Below are positions 1 through 11,350 of a DNA stretch of 64,000 bases, in pieces. Made by a program: the position numbers and the translations under genes. The notes under the pieces were generated by a model that worked only from the letters and a program-made list of their open reading frames with translations, did not search any database and was not told where the DNA came from. Within the stretch, counting starts at the first letter, position 1, and every line of letters begins with the position of its first letter. Source of the stretch: Sinonovacula constricta (Eukaryota; Mollusca; Bivalvia; Cardiida; Solecurtidae); NCBI GenBank assembly GCA_007844125.1, contig CM017562.1:63657138-63721137 (forward strand), given 5' to 3'.

Positions 1-1047
1 ATATCTGACTGATAGGTGAGTAGGTGTAATAGTTGGCCATTTGTCAGTACAGGCCTATTACAGTATCAGGAGATGAGTTTTTACACCCACTAGTGATGGT
101 TTGTAGAGTGCTCTGTCAACAATATACAGAGTTGATACAAAACCATATCAGTTCAGTTCATATTCAGTGTATGATTGTGTAGCACGAAGGTGTTCCTATG
201 GTGACACATCCCTTACCTATTAGGGTGTCTGTACATTACGATGAGGTGTTGGTGAGATCTCATTAGTAATCGTCTTAAAACATAAATCTTCCATGTACTT
301 AATTGGCATGATGACAGTATCACCATGGAAACCTAACTACATCTTACATAATGTCCAACATTTTATTTGTACATTTTATTTGTATTATTTTTAACTCTTA
401 GCCTGCTTGTGCTAGACATAAATCAACAGGATAGTAAGTCGTTGTGTATGTCCTGTTGGGAACTGTTTGATCACTTCTTGCTGCTAAGTCTTTATGGACA
501 GGTTTTGTAACCTTGGCCTGAAGTTGAAAGTAAGTGACTATTAATTAAGTTTGGGGTCTGAATTAAGTATGGTTGAGGTTAAATGATTTGAGGTTGTATG
601 AGCTAAGTATGTGTATGTTTTGACTAAATGTATCTTTGTTAGAACCAAGCCTGTGATAATGAAAGCACACTTATTAATTATAGCAAGTCATTATTGTTAT
701 TTTATTATCTCTATGTTACAGATCATAGATCATTATGAAGAATTAATTAGGTGTGATGTTTGTTCTGATTAAATCAATACCATGTTATTATAAGGATTAG
801 TTTACATCCTGCTTCATTGATTCTAGGCTTTTTATCTGGAAACTGTTAGGGCTCTGTTTTATGCATGCCAGTGGAAAAACAGTTTCCTGCATATTAGTGT
901 GCCAACCAAGTAAGTGTTTCCCAAGAAACCATTTTATGATTTGCTTTGAGTCAGATATCTGCTCATTAATAGAAAAAAATATGCCGACTTTTTACAGGTT
1001 CATAAATATTGCCAAGCATTAAGTACTTCTGCTAAATGCTGATTTTG
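1..1047. other. non-coding flank, no gene recognised
   Basis: AT-rich sequence with no exon that I can support. If the glutathione peroxidase gene to the right is transcribed from left of the window, this is part of one of its introns. I looked for the missing N-terminal peroxidase exon (the region around the catalytic Sec/Cys and the NQFGKQ motif) and did not find it here. Confidence 0.4.
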
Positions 1048-3130
1048 TCTTGAATATTTCTGAACAAAGTACAATCCAAATAACAAAATAAGCCTTGTTT
1101 AGTACCAAATTCTTCACAACTGTTTGTCATGGTTTAAGGACAATGTGACTGGGTGAAGTGCTGAGTGTTAGGACAAAGCGGCTGGGTGAAGTGCTGAGTG
1201 TTAGGACAATGTGGCTGGGTGAAGTGCTGAGTGTTAGGACAATGTGGCTGGGTGAAGTGCTGAGTGTTAGGACAATGTGACAGGGTGAAGTCCTGCATGT
1301 AAGGACAATGTGACTGGGTGAAGTGCTGCGTGTAAGGACAATGTGACTGGGTGAAGTGCTGTGTGTAAGGACAATGTGACAGGGTGAAGTGCTGCGTGTA
1401 AGGACAATGTGACTGGGTGAAGTCCTGCATGTAAGGACAATGTGACTGGGTGAAGTGCTGCGTGTAAGGACAACGTGACTGAAGTGCTGCATGTAAGGAC
1501 AGTGTGACTGGGTGAAGTGCTGTGTGTAAGGACAATGTGACTGGGTGAAGTGCTGCGTGTAAGGACAATGTGACTGGGTGAAGTGCTGCGTGTAAGGACA
1601 ATGTGACTGGGTGAAGTGCTGCGTGTAAGGACAATGTGACTGGGTGAAGTGCTGCGTGTAAGGTCAGTGTGACTGGGTGAAGTGCTGCGTGTAAGGACAA
1701 TGTGACTGGGTGAAGTGCTGCGTGTAAGAACAATGTGACTGGGTGAAGTGCTGCATGTAAGGACAATGTGACTGGGTGAAGTGCTGCATGTAAGGACAAT
1801 GTGACTGGGTGAAGTGCTGCATGTAAGGACAATGTGACTTGGTGAAGTGCTGCATGTAAGGACAATGTGACTGGGTGAAGTGCTGCGTGTTAGGACAATG
1901 TGACAGGGTGAAGTGCTGCATATAAGGACAATGTGACTGGATGAAGTGCTGCTTGTAAGGTCTTGAATATTTCTGAACAAAGTACAATCCAAATAACAAA
2001 ATAAGCCTTGTTTAGTACCAAATTCTTCACAACTGTTTGTCATGGTTTAAGGACAATGTGACTGGGTGAAGTGCTGAGTGTTAGGACAAAGCGGCTGGGT
2101 GAAGTGCTGAGTGTTAGGACAATGTGGCTGGGTGAAGTGCTGAGTGTAAGGACAATGTGGCTGGGTGAAGTGCTGAGTGTTAGGACAATGTGACAGGGTG
2201 AAGTCCTGCATGTAAGGACAATGTGACTGGGTGAAGTGCTGCGTGTAAGGACAATGTGACTGGGTGAAGTGCTGTGTGTAAGGACAATGTGACAGGGTGA
2301 AGTGCTGCGTGTAAGGACAATGTGACTGGGTGAAGTCCTGCATGTAAGGACAATGTGACTGGGTGAAGTGCTGCGTGTAAGGACAACGTGACTGAAGTGC
2401 TGCATGTAAGGACAGTGTGACTGGGTGAAGTGCTGTGTGTAAGGACAATGTGACTGGGTGAAGTGCTGCGTGTAAGGACAATGTGACTGGGTGAAGTGCT
2501 GCGTGTAAGGTCAATGTGACTGGGTGAAGTGCTGCGTGTAAGGACAATGTGACTGGGTGAAGTGCTGCGTGTAAGGACAATGTGACTGGGTGAAGTGCTG
2601 CGTGTAAGGTCAGTGTGACTGGGTGAAGTGCTGCGTGTAAGGACAATGTGACTGGGTGAAGTGCTGCGTGTAAGAACAATGTGACTGGGTGAAGTGCTGC
2701 ATGTAAGGACAATGTGACTGGGTGAAGTGCTGCATGTAAGGACAATGTGACTGGGTGAAGTGCTGCATGTAAGGACAATGTGACTTGGTGAAGTGCTGCA
2801 TGTAAGGACAATGTGACTGGGTGAAGTGCTGCGTGTTAGGACAATGTGACAGGGTGAAGTGCTGCATATAAGGACAATGTGACTGGATGAAGTGCTGCTT
2901 GTAAGGACAGTGTGACACGATGAAGTGCTGTGTGTCAGGACAATGTGACTGGGTGAAGTGCTGCATGTAAGGACAATATGACTGGGTGAAGTGCTGCTTG
3001 TAAGGACAATGTGACTGGGTGAAGTGCTGCGTGTAAGGACAATGTGACTGGGTGAAGTGCTGCTTGTAAGGACAGTGTGACTGGGTGAAGTGCTGCGTGA
3101 AAGGACAATGTGACTGGGTGCTGCATGTGA
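1048..3130. repeat. 33-bp minisatellite with a 913-bp higher-order duplication
   Basis: Tandem copies of a 33-bp unit whose core reads GTGACTGGGTGAAGTGCTG followed by a variable CGTGTAAGGACAAT-like half. Variants (AGTGTTAGG, CATGTAAGG, GGCTGGG) are clustered. A non-repetitive 80-bp leader at 1048-1130 recurs at 1961-2043, offset 913 bp, so leader plus array were duplicated in tandem. The second copy is longer by one unit: the GCTTGTAAGG end point moves from 1960 to 2906, that is 946 bp instead of 913. Because 33 is a multiple of 3, several frames stay open on the minus strand; these are not genes. Confidence 0.95.
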
Positions 3131-3399
3131 TGATCATGGCATTCTTTCACTATGAAGACAGTGCAGTAATAAACGGCTTCAGTTTTCATCAACTGACATT
3201 TCCGTATAAGGGAAAGGGTGTTGGTTGATAAATCTAACAAACCAAACAAAAATTAGGGTCTTGCAAAAGATGTCTGAAATTTTAACCTAATTGTATTGTT
3301 GTAAGTTTTGTTTGTAGACTTCATTAATAGGCTTGCTTTATGAAGTGTTTCTTTATGAACATTTTCATTTTTATAAGTTATTAGAGCCTCCATCAGCAT

Positions 3400-4005
3400 A
3401 TCACTGAACAAACTCTTTGTTTAACTTGCCATCGCCATTAATAAACATGATGCATGTTTATCTTGCCATTTATAAACATGATGCTTGTTTATCTTGTCAT
3501 CTCCACTGATAAACATGGTGCTTGTTTAACTTGCCATTGCCCTTGATGAACATTATGCTTGTTTATCTTCCTCTTGCCATTGATAAATGTGATATTTGTT
3601 TATCTTTTCATCACCATTGATAAACATGTTTGTTGATCTTTCCATCTCCATTGATATATATGGTGCTTGTGTATCTTGCCATTACCTTTGATGAACCTGG
3701 TGCTTGTTTATCTTGCCATCGCCATTGATGAACATGGTGCTTGTTTATCTTGCTATCACCTTTGATGAACCTGGTGCTTGTTTATCTTGCCATCGCCATT
3801 GATGAACATTATGCTTGTTCATCTTTCTCTTGCCATTGATAAATGTGATTTTTTTATCTTTCCATCACCATTGATAAACATGCTTGTTTATCTTGCCATC
3901 TCCATTGATAAACATGGTGCTTGTTTATCTTGCTATCACCTTTGATGAACCTGGTGCTTGTTTATGTTGCCATCGCCATTGATGAACATGATGCTTGTTT
4001 AAAAT
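3400..4005. repeat. 36-bp minisatellite
   Basis: Diverged tandem units of about 36 bp built around TTGATAAACATGGTGCTTG then TTTATCTTGCCATCGCCA. Copies differ at many positions and some are shortened, so this is an older array than the one to its left. Confidence 0.85.
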
Positions 4006-4029
4006 GATACGAATCTACTCAATTTAGAG

Positions 4030-4170
4030 ATTATTCTAGCGCGGAATAGAAGGGCGCTCTGCCCTGCCCTCTTTAAGCCCTGCCCTGCCCCTTTTAGGCC
4101 CCGCCCTTTTGCCCCTTTAAATGCCTACAAACAGCGCCCGTTTGCCCTTTTTAAGACCGCCCCTTACTCT
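4030..4170. other. GC-rich CCCTGCCC/CCCCTTTT block
   Basis: A sharply GC-rich stretch in AT-rich surroundings, with repeated CCCTGCCC, GCCCCTTTTAGG and GCCCTTTT motifs and flanking GCGC words. No reading frame, tRNA-like fold or transposon end was recognised. It could be a degenerate short-period tandem repeat or part of an unknown dispersed element. Confidence 0.4.
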
Positions 4171-4446
4171 TGATCAATCAATCAATGTCATTCACAGCTA
4201 GATTCGGCGCTGTTATGCGGATGTGACACTGTTACGCAAATTTATTGTATATTGCAACTACTGAGTGTGGCAAGAATCAAGACAGGAGCGTCGACCATTG
4301 AGTCTCAATAAAGTGTGTCTATTGTGAAGGTCCTTACACAAATGATCCATTAACACCTAAGCACAGGAAGTTGTTCATTGGTGTACATCCTCCTGCAGAT
4401 TAAAGGTGGTGTCTTTATTTACATTTTTATTAACAACACAGAACCA

Positions 4447-4860
4447 TTTTCCACTCTCTAAGGATGTCTTGTGTGTCCACTGACCCCTTTATAAGCCACT
4501 CTCTCTAGGAATGTCTTGTGTGACCACCGACCTATGTATGAGCCACTCTCTATAGGAATGTCTTGTGTGTCCACAGACCCCTGTATGAGCCACTCTCTCT
4601 AGGGATGTCTTGTGTGACCACTGACCCCTGTATGAGCCACTCTCTCTAGGGATGTCTTGTGTGTCCACAGACCCCTGTATGAGCCACTCTCTCTAGGGAT
4701 GTATTGTGTGTCCACAGACCCCTGTATGAGCCACTCTCTCTAGGGATGTCTTGTGTGACCACTGACCCCTGTATGAGCCACTCTCTCTAGGAATGTCTTG
4801 TGTGACCACCGACCCCTGTATGAGCCACTCTCTCTAGGGATGTCTTGTGTGTCCACCTCT
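4447..4860. repeat. 47-bp minisatellite
   Basis: About nine tandem copies of a 47-bp unit containing TGTATGAGCCACTCTCTCTA and GGGATGTCTTGTGTG, with alternating TCCACAGACC and ACCACTGACC variants. Spacing between successive GAGCCACTCTC motifs is 47 bp (for example 4496 and 4543). Confidence 0.9.
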
Positions 4861-5339
4861 GTGTGACTATGACCTCTGTAGTGTATAAACAGTGTTACAT
4901 TGGTCCATTTCATTCCAGCACCCAGCCCTTTAAACATTATCCCATATTTGATGAAAACCCATGGTTAAGCCAAGTTATTGTCAGACAATTCCATGCATAC
5001 ATAACAAGACATTGATGTATACTTAGGAGCATAATATGTAGATCCTGATCAGACAGCACCCAGTGGGAGACTTAGCCTGGTCATTTTGTGCTCAGTTGGC
5101 CTAGAGTTTACCAATGAATAATTTAGCACAACCACTGTTACTTCAAAAGGCCCCTTTGATAATGTCATTCAAATATAAACCAAATTGATTAAAAAAATAG
5201 TTATTTATCATAATAAAACAACCTTTTTCTGATTAAACTGTTGGAACAGTTTTAACTTACCCTACTTTGTGGGTGTACTTAAATATTAAAATACTGACTC
5301 ATATGAAGTTTGTGGTTTGGCATGAAAAGCATACATTAA

Positions 5340-5818
5340 AGGTGGTATCCGACAGTTTGCCTATATCTAATACATGTAAAAATACACAACCTCTGTTTGG
5401 GGTATTTGTGCATATGTCTGAAAACATCATACTTTAGTCTAAGCTTTGACGATTTTCAACAGTATTTCAATTTTGGGGCAGTAAAACTCGTTAATCAACA
5501 CTTTAAATGTTCATTCTTTTCAAATCTATAAATAAGAACAGTTGGGATTCCTGCTCACCATAGACATCGACATTACAGCGTATGACGTGGATGAGCTAAA
5601 ACATAAGTGGTCACATGGTTGTCTTAGTTTAAAAATAGCTTACTGTGCAGCTAACTCAGATAGGAAATACATGTTTGTGACGATTGTGGCATTATGGTTC
5701 ATTTTTCAGACAGGTGTAGGACATCAATAAACTGCATTTGCGATATCTGTTTAGGTAACACCAGTTGATTAAGATGTTTAATGAAAATACTTTTGGTTCA
5801 AACTGTCGGATCCCACCT
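5340..5818. mobile_element. MITE with 20-bp inverted ends, flanked by TTAA
   Basis: The left end AGGTGGTATCCGACAGTTTG (5340-5359) is matched, inverted, by CAAACTGTCGGATCCCACCT (5799-5818) with one mismatch. Both ends abut TTAA (5336-5339 and 5819-5822), the duplication expected of a TTAA-specific transposase such as piggyBac. The 479-bp interior has no transposase, so it would be non-autonomous. A diverged relative of the left end is seen near 44698 in an ITPA intron. The short open frame at 5542-5730 lies wholly inside it and is not a gene. Confidence 0.7.
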
Positions 5819-5822
5819 TTAA

Positions 5823-6940
5823 ATCCTGAACAACCCAGAACTGGCCTGGTGATAATGGAAAACTGGTGAGTGTTATCTTGGCTATGGTTGAAAATGCTGT
5901 AAAAAATGTATGGGGTGGTCTGAGTAAATAAAGAGTATCCATGTAAATAGGTATGTTGTATAATTGTGGTGACCAAATAAACATTTGTTATTGTTGCTGT
6001 TTTATTTAAAAGCACATATAGAGTTTGATGCTTTACATTTAAGTTTTGGTCAAATCTAAATACTTAATTTAAAAAATTGGATTGCTTAATCATTAAAAGT
6101 TGATTGCAGAAGAACCCAGACTGTAGTATAGACTGTATAAAGAGGGACTGAAGACTTACCTGTAGTGATTATAAAGAACTGTGTATTGGAAATTTTGTGT
6201 TCAATTAATTGTTTTTTTTTTATGATTCCAAATTAATTCAAATTATTTTTACAAAAGCCAAATCAGCTGTTTTTAAGTCCATCAACTTTAAGATTTGTCC
6301 TCTCACTCATCTTATTATGGGGAAGAATCATTCTTTCAGTAGATTGTAAAACCAAGAGAAATGATCCTCTTTCCATATGATGGGACATTACTTTGCAGGT
6401 GTCACGTGGTTAGATAAGTAGATGCTTAAACAAATACAATTTACATGAAAATAAACCTTAGCTTGCTACATTTTGTTAAAAAAAAAAACATGCTAGAGTC
6501 TCAGGGTTTTTTTCTTTAATATTATATAGGTTACATGTTGGGTTTGGTATACTTATAAATAGAGACTGTGCAGCAAAAAGTATAGAGCCTGATCAGTTCT
6601 GGATCTATACTATTTGCGTAAGCCTTAAAAATACACAAATAGCAGGCTAAGAGCTAAGAAAAGATCCTATGAGTATTGCAACATATTTTTAACTTTGAAA
6701 AGGCAATAGATAAAAGTATTCAACTGCCAGACAAATGTAAAAATTACAATAAAACTTAAGACATTAAATAAAAGTAGAGAAACCCAACAGTTGCTGCCTT
6801 GAATGGTCAGTTGGTTAAAGGGCCAACTGAGGAGCGTGTAACAGAGTTCTTTCCTTGCACTATCTTGGGGTATTTACATATCATAGGATTTTCTTTTAAT
6901 AACTGTTTGCATGTTCACTTTATAGAAAACTTGTAATGTT
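5823..6940. other. AT-rich non-coding stretch
   Basis: No exon, RNA gene or mobile element was recognised. It holds short poly-A and poly-T runs only. Confidence 0.4.
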
Positions 6941-6975
6941 GAGTCATGCCCATGAAAAGCATTATAGTTCAGTGT

Positions 6976-7425
6976 TGTGACAGACAACTGTGGTTCAATT
7001 ACTGACTGAGTCACAGACAACTGTGGTTCAGTTACTGACTGGGTCATAGACAACTGTGGTTCAGTTACTGACTGGGTCATAGACAACTGTGGTTCAATTA
7101 TTGACTGGGTCACAGACAACTGTGGTTCAGTTACTGACTGGGTCATAGACAACTGTGGTTTAATTACTGACTGTGTCACAGACAACTGTGGTTCGATTAC
7201 TGACTGGGTCACAGACAACTGTGGTTCGATTACTGACTGGGTCACAGACAACTGTGGTTTAATTACTGACTGGGTCATAGACAACTGTGGTTCGATTACT
7301 GAATGGGTCACAGACAACTGTGGTTCAGTTACTGACTGGGTCACAGACAACTGGGGTTCAGTTACTGACTGGGTCACAGACAACTGTGGTTCAGTTACTG
7401 ACTGGGTCACAGACAACTGTGGTGT
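6976..7425. repeat. 33-bp minisatellite
   Basis: About 13-14 tandem copies of a 33-bp unit containing GTCACAGACAACTGTGGTTC and AGTTACTGACTGG, with few substitutions (CACAGAC/CATAGAC, TTCAGTT/TTCGATT/TTTAATT). The open frames on both strands across it follow from the unit being 11 codons long. Confidence 0.92.
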
Positions 7426-7742
7426 GCCGGTGGTTCTACCCAGACATTTGTTTGGGGTCTTCCTCTATCAGAACAGCTGGACATCGCTATAATGATAATA
7501 ATTGGTCACTGCAATGTACTTCAAAACAAAACAAAAACACAGTGATTGACAGGTGTTCTCAGCTTCATGTGGCTGCTGCATTTATGGGAGTTTATATTTT
7601 TTCTTCTGAAAAACTGCTATTTTCATTTTGCTAAAATATAACAACACCAAATAATTGGGTGTCAAACTAAAAAAAGGGCTTAAACTATGGAAGCAAAAGT
7701 GTATTAAACAAACATAAATGGCATAGCACTGTGAAGTTTTGT

Positions 7743-7842
7743 TGTCCTTAAATCTATCAATCTGGGAGTGTTAATTGTCCTTAAAGCCATCAATCTGGGA
7801 GTGTTAATTGTCCTTAAAGCCATCAATCTGGGAGTGTTAATT
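7743..7842. repeat. three-copy 33-bp tandem repeat
   Basis: Three consecutive copies of a unit starting TGTCCTTAAAGCCATCAATC at 7743, 7776 and 7809. The first copy differs slightly from the other two, which are the same. Confidence 0.9.
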
Positions 7843-8063
7843 GAATTAAAGTATTACCCTACCAGTCATTGCTGAAATTCATTATACAATTGTGATTCAA
7901 GTTGTTATTTGTTAATATGACAAGGATTTAAACACCAAAAATGTCTGCATTGAGACAAGACAAGTAACTGTGAATTGTTTCTCTTAGCTATATTTGATTT
8001 TGAAGGGATCAAGATAACACTTTTCACATTTTTATTTTATCTTGCCATACTTGTGTGTTTCAG

Positions 8064-8209
8064 GAACCCTGGGATGAGCCAAAGATCAAAGAGTTCATGT
8101 TGAAGTACAGCGATGGGTTCGAGATGTTCAGCAAGATTGATGTGAATGGTAGTAATGCTCATCCATTGTTTGAATTCCTCAAGAAGAAACAGTCAGGAAC
8201 ATTTGGGAA
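8064..8209 (+). CDS. GPX4-like: GPX4-like exon ([11 protein letters not shown] segment)
   Basis: Acceptor TTTCAG ends at 8063 and donor GTAAGT starts at 8210. It encodes 48 codons plus two bases, from EPWDEP through MFSKIDVNG and [10 protein letters not shown] to GTFG. The split codon is completed by the first base of the next exon to give Asn. Confidence 0.9.
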
Positions 8210-10203
8210 GTAAGTGTCATTTGAAGATTTGTCTGTATGCCTATCTGTCAGATAATCATTATTTAATTGTTAATATTGTTCATATAAGTAAATGGTTTTG
8301 CTTATTTGTTGTCATTAATTGTAATAATTTGTTTTTTTATCAGAAATTGTTGTTGCTGTTAATGTTTGTTTTTACTAGTTTTCTTCATAATATAAGATAA
8401 GAACTAAGCAATTTTTATGCATAACAAAATCTGCAGCAATGGTAAGTACATGTATCTTCACTACCACATCTTATACAAGCCATTTCTATACATTAGTGTG
8501 GGTGTTGAATGACAAGTGGTGTTATAAGTATGGGTATTGAATGTATTCAAGTGGTGCTAATAATAGCTGCTGAGGCTTATTGCTACTTTCTTATTTAAAA
8601 AAAACACATTTATCATTACCTTATGGTTACCTATGTCTGGGTTGAAGAGTCTAATCTCCTGTCTGCTCAACCACTGACCACATGGGTTCAAATGAAGGCC
8701 TAAGTATGGAAAAGTCTTTTAGTGTAACATAGTGGAGGTGGGAGATTTAAATATACTTTAACTCCACTCCAAGAAGATTATACAGTTTATTTGCATGATG
8801 GTAGATAGTGGCACCATATATACATTTTATGTGACCATTGGTTAAGTGAAGACAGATTTGAGCCATGATCTCATATGTCAAAAATGTGCTGCTGAGATGT
8901 ATTTCAAAAACAAACAAAACAGTCATTTCTTTGTCTGTTTATTTGAAACCAGTAGATACAAAATACTCAATACACAGGTTATAAGAAACCAGATTGAAAA
9001 GTAATACTTTGTTTATGAAATCTGTTTAATCATTCTAATTGATATATTCTTTATAGACACTTGGACACAAGTGTTCACATAAAAAAGCACAAGATCTTGC
9101 TGTTTGTAAGTTTAGAAAATCAATAGCATTTTCATGCTTATGTCTTTGCCAGAAACTCTTTTATCGGAAGACGTATTTAAACTACTGTTTATATACACTT
9201 ACTGGTATGTGTTAATATCAGTAAAAAAACAATACACGTGTTGGCCAAATATTTATATAATAATCACACAATTATTTTGATGAGCCTAAATATATCCTAG
9301 ACCATAAATTCTTCAAGTGGAACATTTTGTAGACAAGCTACAAATGACTAGTATGAAAGCCAGAATAAAAAAGTTTGTGTGCTATTCTCAGCACCTAATG
9401 GACTAAGCTCTTTTAAAAACATTCCTATAATGTGTAATTTTAATTAAATATCAACATAGCAAATATATTTTTATCATTTTGTTATTACAGTGCTAAAATT
9501 AGGTTGGAAAATAGAAAAGTTGCATGCTACATTGACACATTTAAACAAGTATGTAGATCATTATGCATCATGGACATGCACTAACCTGCGTAACCTGTGT
9601 CCTTTACATAACAGCATTCTAACCTAACTTAGGTGTTTAGTACAGATTGCAGTTACAGTCATTTAGGCGCCCAATGCTTATTATATATATTTTTTACTTT
9701 TTTCCACAGCTTCATCAAATGGAACTTCACAAAGTTTTTGATTGACTCCAATGGGATTCCTGTGAAGAGATATGCTCCAAATGTTGAACCTTTTGTAAGT
9801 ATCAAGATCTTCAGTCTGACATTGACATATTACCAGAATTGAATCTAACATTAAATATAACGTTCATATAATAACTTTTCAGGATAATTAACAAATATCT
9901 GTCCATTTTAAAATATTTTGGTGAGTCTGGGGTGTGCAGTAAAACAAATATGGCAAGACATTCATTGCCTTATACATATGCCATATATTGTATACAAGCA
10001 TGTTCATTGAAATAAAGAATCAACTGTAATATAGTACAACTTTTGTTATCTTGTCAAGAGATATTTGTAAATCTATGTCAGCAGAAATGTCATTGCCATC
10101 CTCAGTTTGAACATTACCTTGTACATGCTACTTTCAGGAACATTATGTTTCTCTTGTTGTTTTTCAGACGTGTGCAAAAGACTTCGAAAAGTACTGGTCG
10201 TAG
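8064..10203 (+). CDS. GPX4-like: glutathione peroxidase, GPX4-like, C-terminal exons (partial gene)
   Basis: Three coding exons, 8064-8209, 9710-9794 and 10168-10203, join with consistent phases (2 then 0) to give the last 88 residues of a phospholipid-hydroperoxide-type glutathione peroxidase, which reduces lipid hydroperoxides with glutathione or thioredoxin. The piece starts at [11 protein letters not shown], directly after the expected NQFGKQ motif, continues FDMFSKI-like and HPLF motifs, then carries the WNFTKFLID segment with the catalytic Trp and Asn, and ends [10 protein letters not shown] plus a short tail before a TAG stop. The absence of the long insertions of tetrameric GPX1 types fits GPX4. 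The exons with the start codon, the catalytic Sec or Cys and the catalytic Gln were not found and probably lie left of the window, so whether this is a selenoprotein cannot be read here. All splice sites are GT-AG with GTAAGT donors. Confidence 0.9.
9710..9794 (+). CDS. GPX4-like: GPX4-like exon (catalytic Trp/Asn segment)
   Basis: Acceptor TTTCCACAG ends at 9709 and donor GTAAGT starts at 9795. It encodes [15 protein letters not shown] then [12 protein letters not shown]. The WN pair matches the catalytic Trp and Asn of the peroxidase tetrad. Confidence 0.92.
10168..10203 (+). CDS. GPX4-like: GPX4-like terminal exon
   Basis: Acceptor TTTTTCAG ends at 10167. The exon encodes [11 protein letters not shown] and a TAG stop at 10201-10203; phase 0 matches the preceding exon. 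The 3' UTR follows; the first AATAAA is at 11345-11350, which would give a UTR of about 1.1 kb. A SECIS element was looked for by eye and not convincingly seen. Confidence 0.8.
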   Translation, partial: TCAKDFEKYWS

Positions 10204-10858
10204 TAACCTAGTGACAATCAACTATCCTTTCCCTAATTGGAACTTTGTGTGATTAACGTTCAGCTCTTTCAATACTTGGTGGACTATTAATGTAGTGTCG
10301 AAAGTGATGAAATCTTTAATGAAAATCATCGGCCAACTTTTAGTTATATATAATGTTATAAGTTTAATGGCAGGATACAGTGTGTCAGTGTTTAGCTAGA
10401 GATAAGACAGAAAACAGCCTCGCACAGGATCAACTGTATTGTTAATTATTGAAGCCATGAACAATGAGCTGTAATTGTAACTGTTATATATATGATTTAT
10501 TTGCTTGCCACAGTACTGGATGCTTTCTTGTTTTGCCTGTAATATCATTTCATTTCAAGTTCATGCCTGACTATTAATGAGAAGAAATAAGGGTATTGCT
10601 ACAAATGATATGATTTACCTAGACAAAATGCATCAATCTGATACTGACCATTTAAATCACAAATATCCTTGTCCTTGGTTTAAAATACCTGTGACCAGTG
10701 ATACAGTCAGTAAAGTGTCACTTACCATGGACACCGACATCATAATTCAGACCTAAACAGTTTTCACCCTTGGCAATGAAGTCTTCAGGTGACTTCCTCA
10801 TGCCTTTAGAATATGACATTTTCTTGAGATTAATGTTAAAATGGACACTCCTTATCAT

Positions 10859-11092
10859 CTGATTGGTCCACAGTTCTGTAGATGACCAATTCACTGGCTT
10901 GTAGTTATGCATGTGATAGACCTGACCACACACAATCTGATTGGTCTACAGTTCTGTAGATGACCAATTGACAGGCTTGTAGTTAGGCATGTGACAGACC
11001 TGACCACAAACAATCTGATTGGTCCACATTTTTGTAGATGACCAATCCACAGGCTTGTAGTAGAGCAAGTGTCAACCTGACCAAGTCCACCC
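10859..11092. repeat. three-copy 78-bp tandem repeat
   Basis: Three units starting CTGATTGGTCCACAGTTCTG or a close variant at 10859, 10937 and 11015. They lie in the likely 3' UTR or just downstream of the glutathione peroxidase gene, before the candidate AATAAA at 11345. Confidence 0.88.
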
Positions 11093-11350
11093 AAGAAGGT
11101 TGTACATTTCCCATTTCCATATGCAATATTGTAAACTGTCCAAGCGTCATACATCCATATTTTGTTGTTTCCAGACCATCTCAGGTTTTATATATACATA
11201 TCCTAATTTTTGGAATATTTGCTTTTTGGACATGGCAATCTTGCAAAGCAACAATCTACTTATCGTAGTGAAGGTGGTTGCAAACATTTCTACATGAAAG
11301 TGTACTGTAATATGCTAGGAAGCTGAGAATTATTTTTGCATTTAAATAAA

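Noticed and set aside
860..910. TTTCCTGC...TGTGCCAACCAA followed by GTAAGT, as the missing peroxidase exon
   Set aside because: The frame contains a TAG and the surrounding residues do not match the FPCNQFGKQ region.
1048..3130. CRISPR-like appearance of regularly spaced repeats
   Set aside because: The units are contiguous with no unique spacers, and the genome is plainly eukaryotic.
1127..3249. Minus-strand open frames up to 258 codons rich in TSPSHIVL or ALHPVTLSLH
   Set aside because: They follow the 33-bp array in three frames; no start, splice or domain evidence.
5542..5730. 62-codon plus-strand frame
   Set aside because: Lies inside the MITE and shows no conserved motif.
6874..7416. 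180-codon minus-strand frame with SVTQSVTEPQL repeats
   Set aside because: Product of a 33-bp minisatellite; the reverse strand is equally open.
10204..11350. SECIS element in the peroxidase 3' UTR
   Set aside because: Several ATGA and TGAT words occur, but none had matching stems and an AA-bearing loop that I could pair convincingly by eye.
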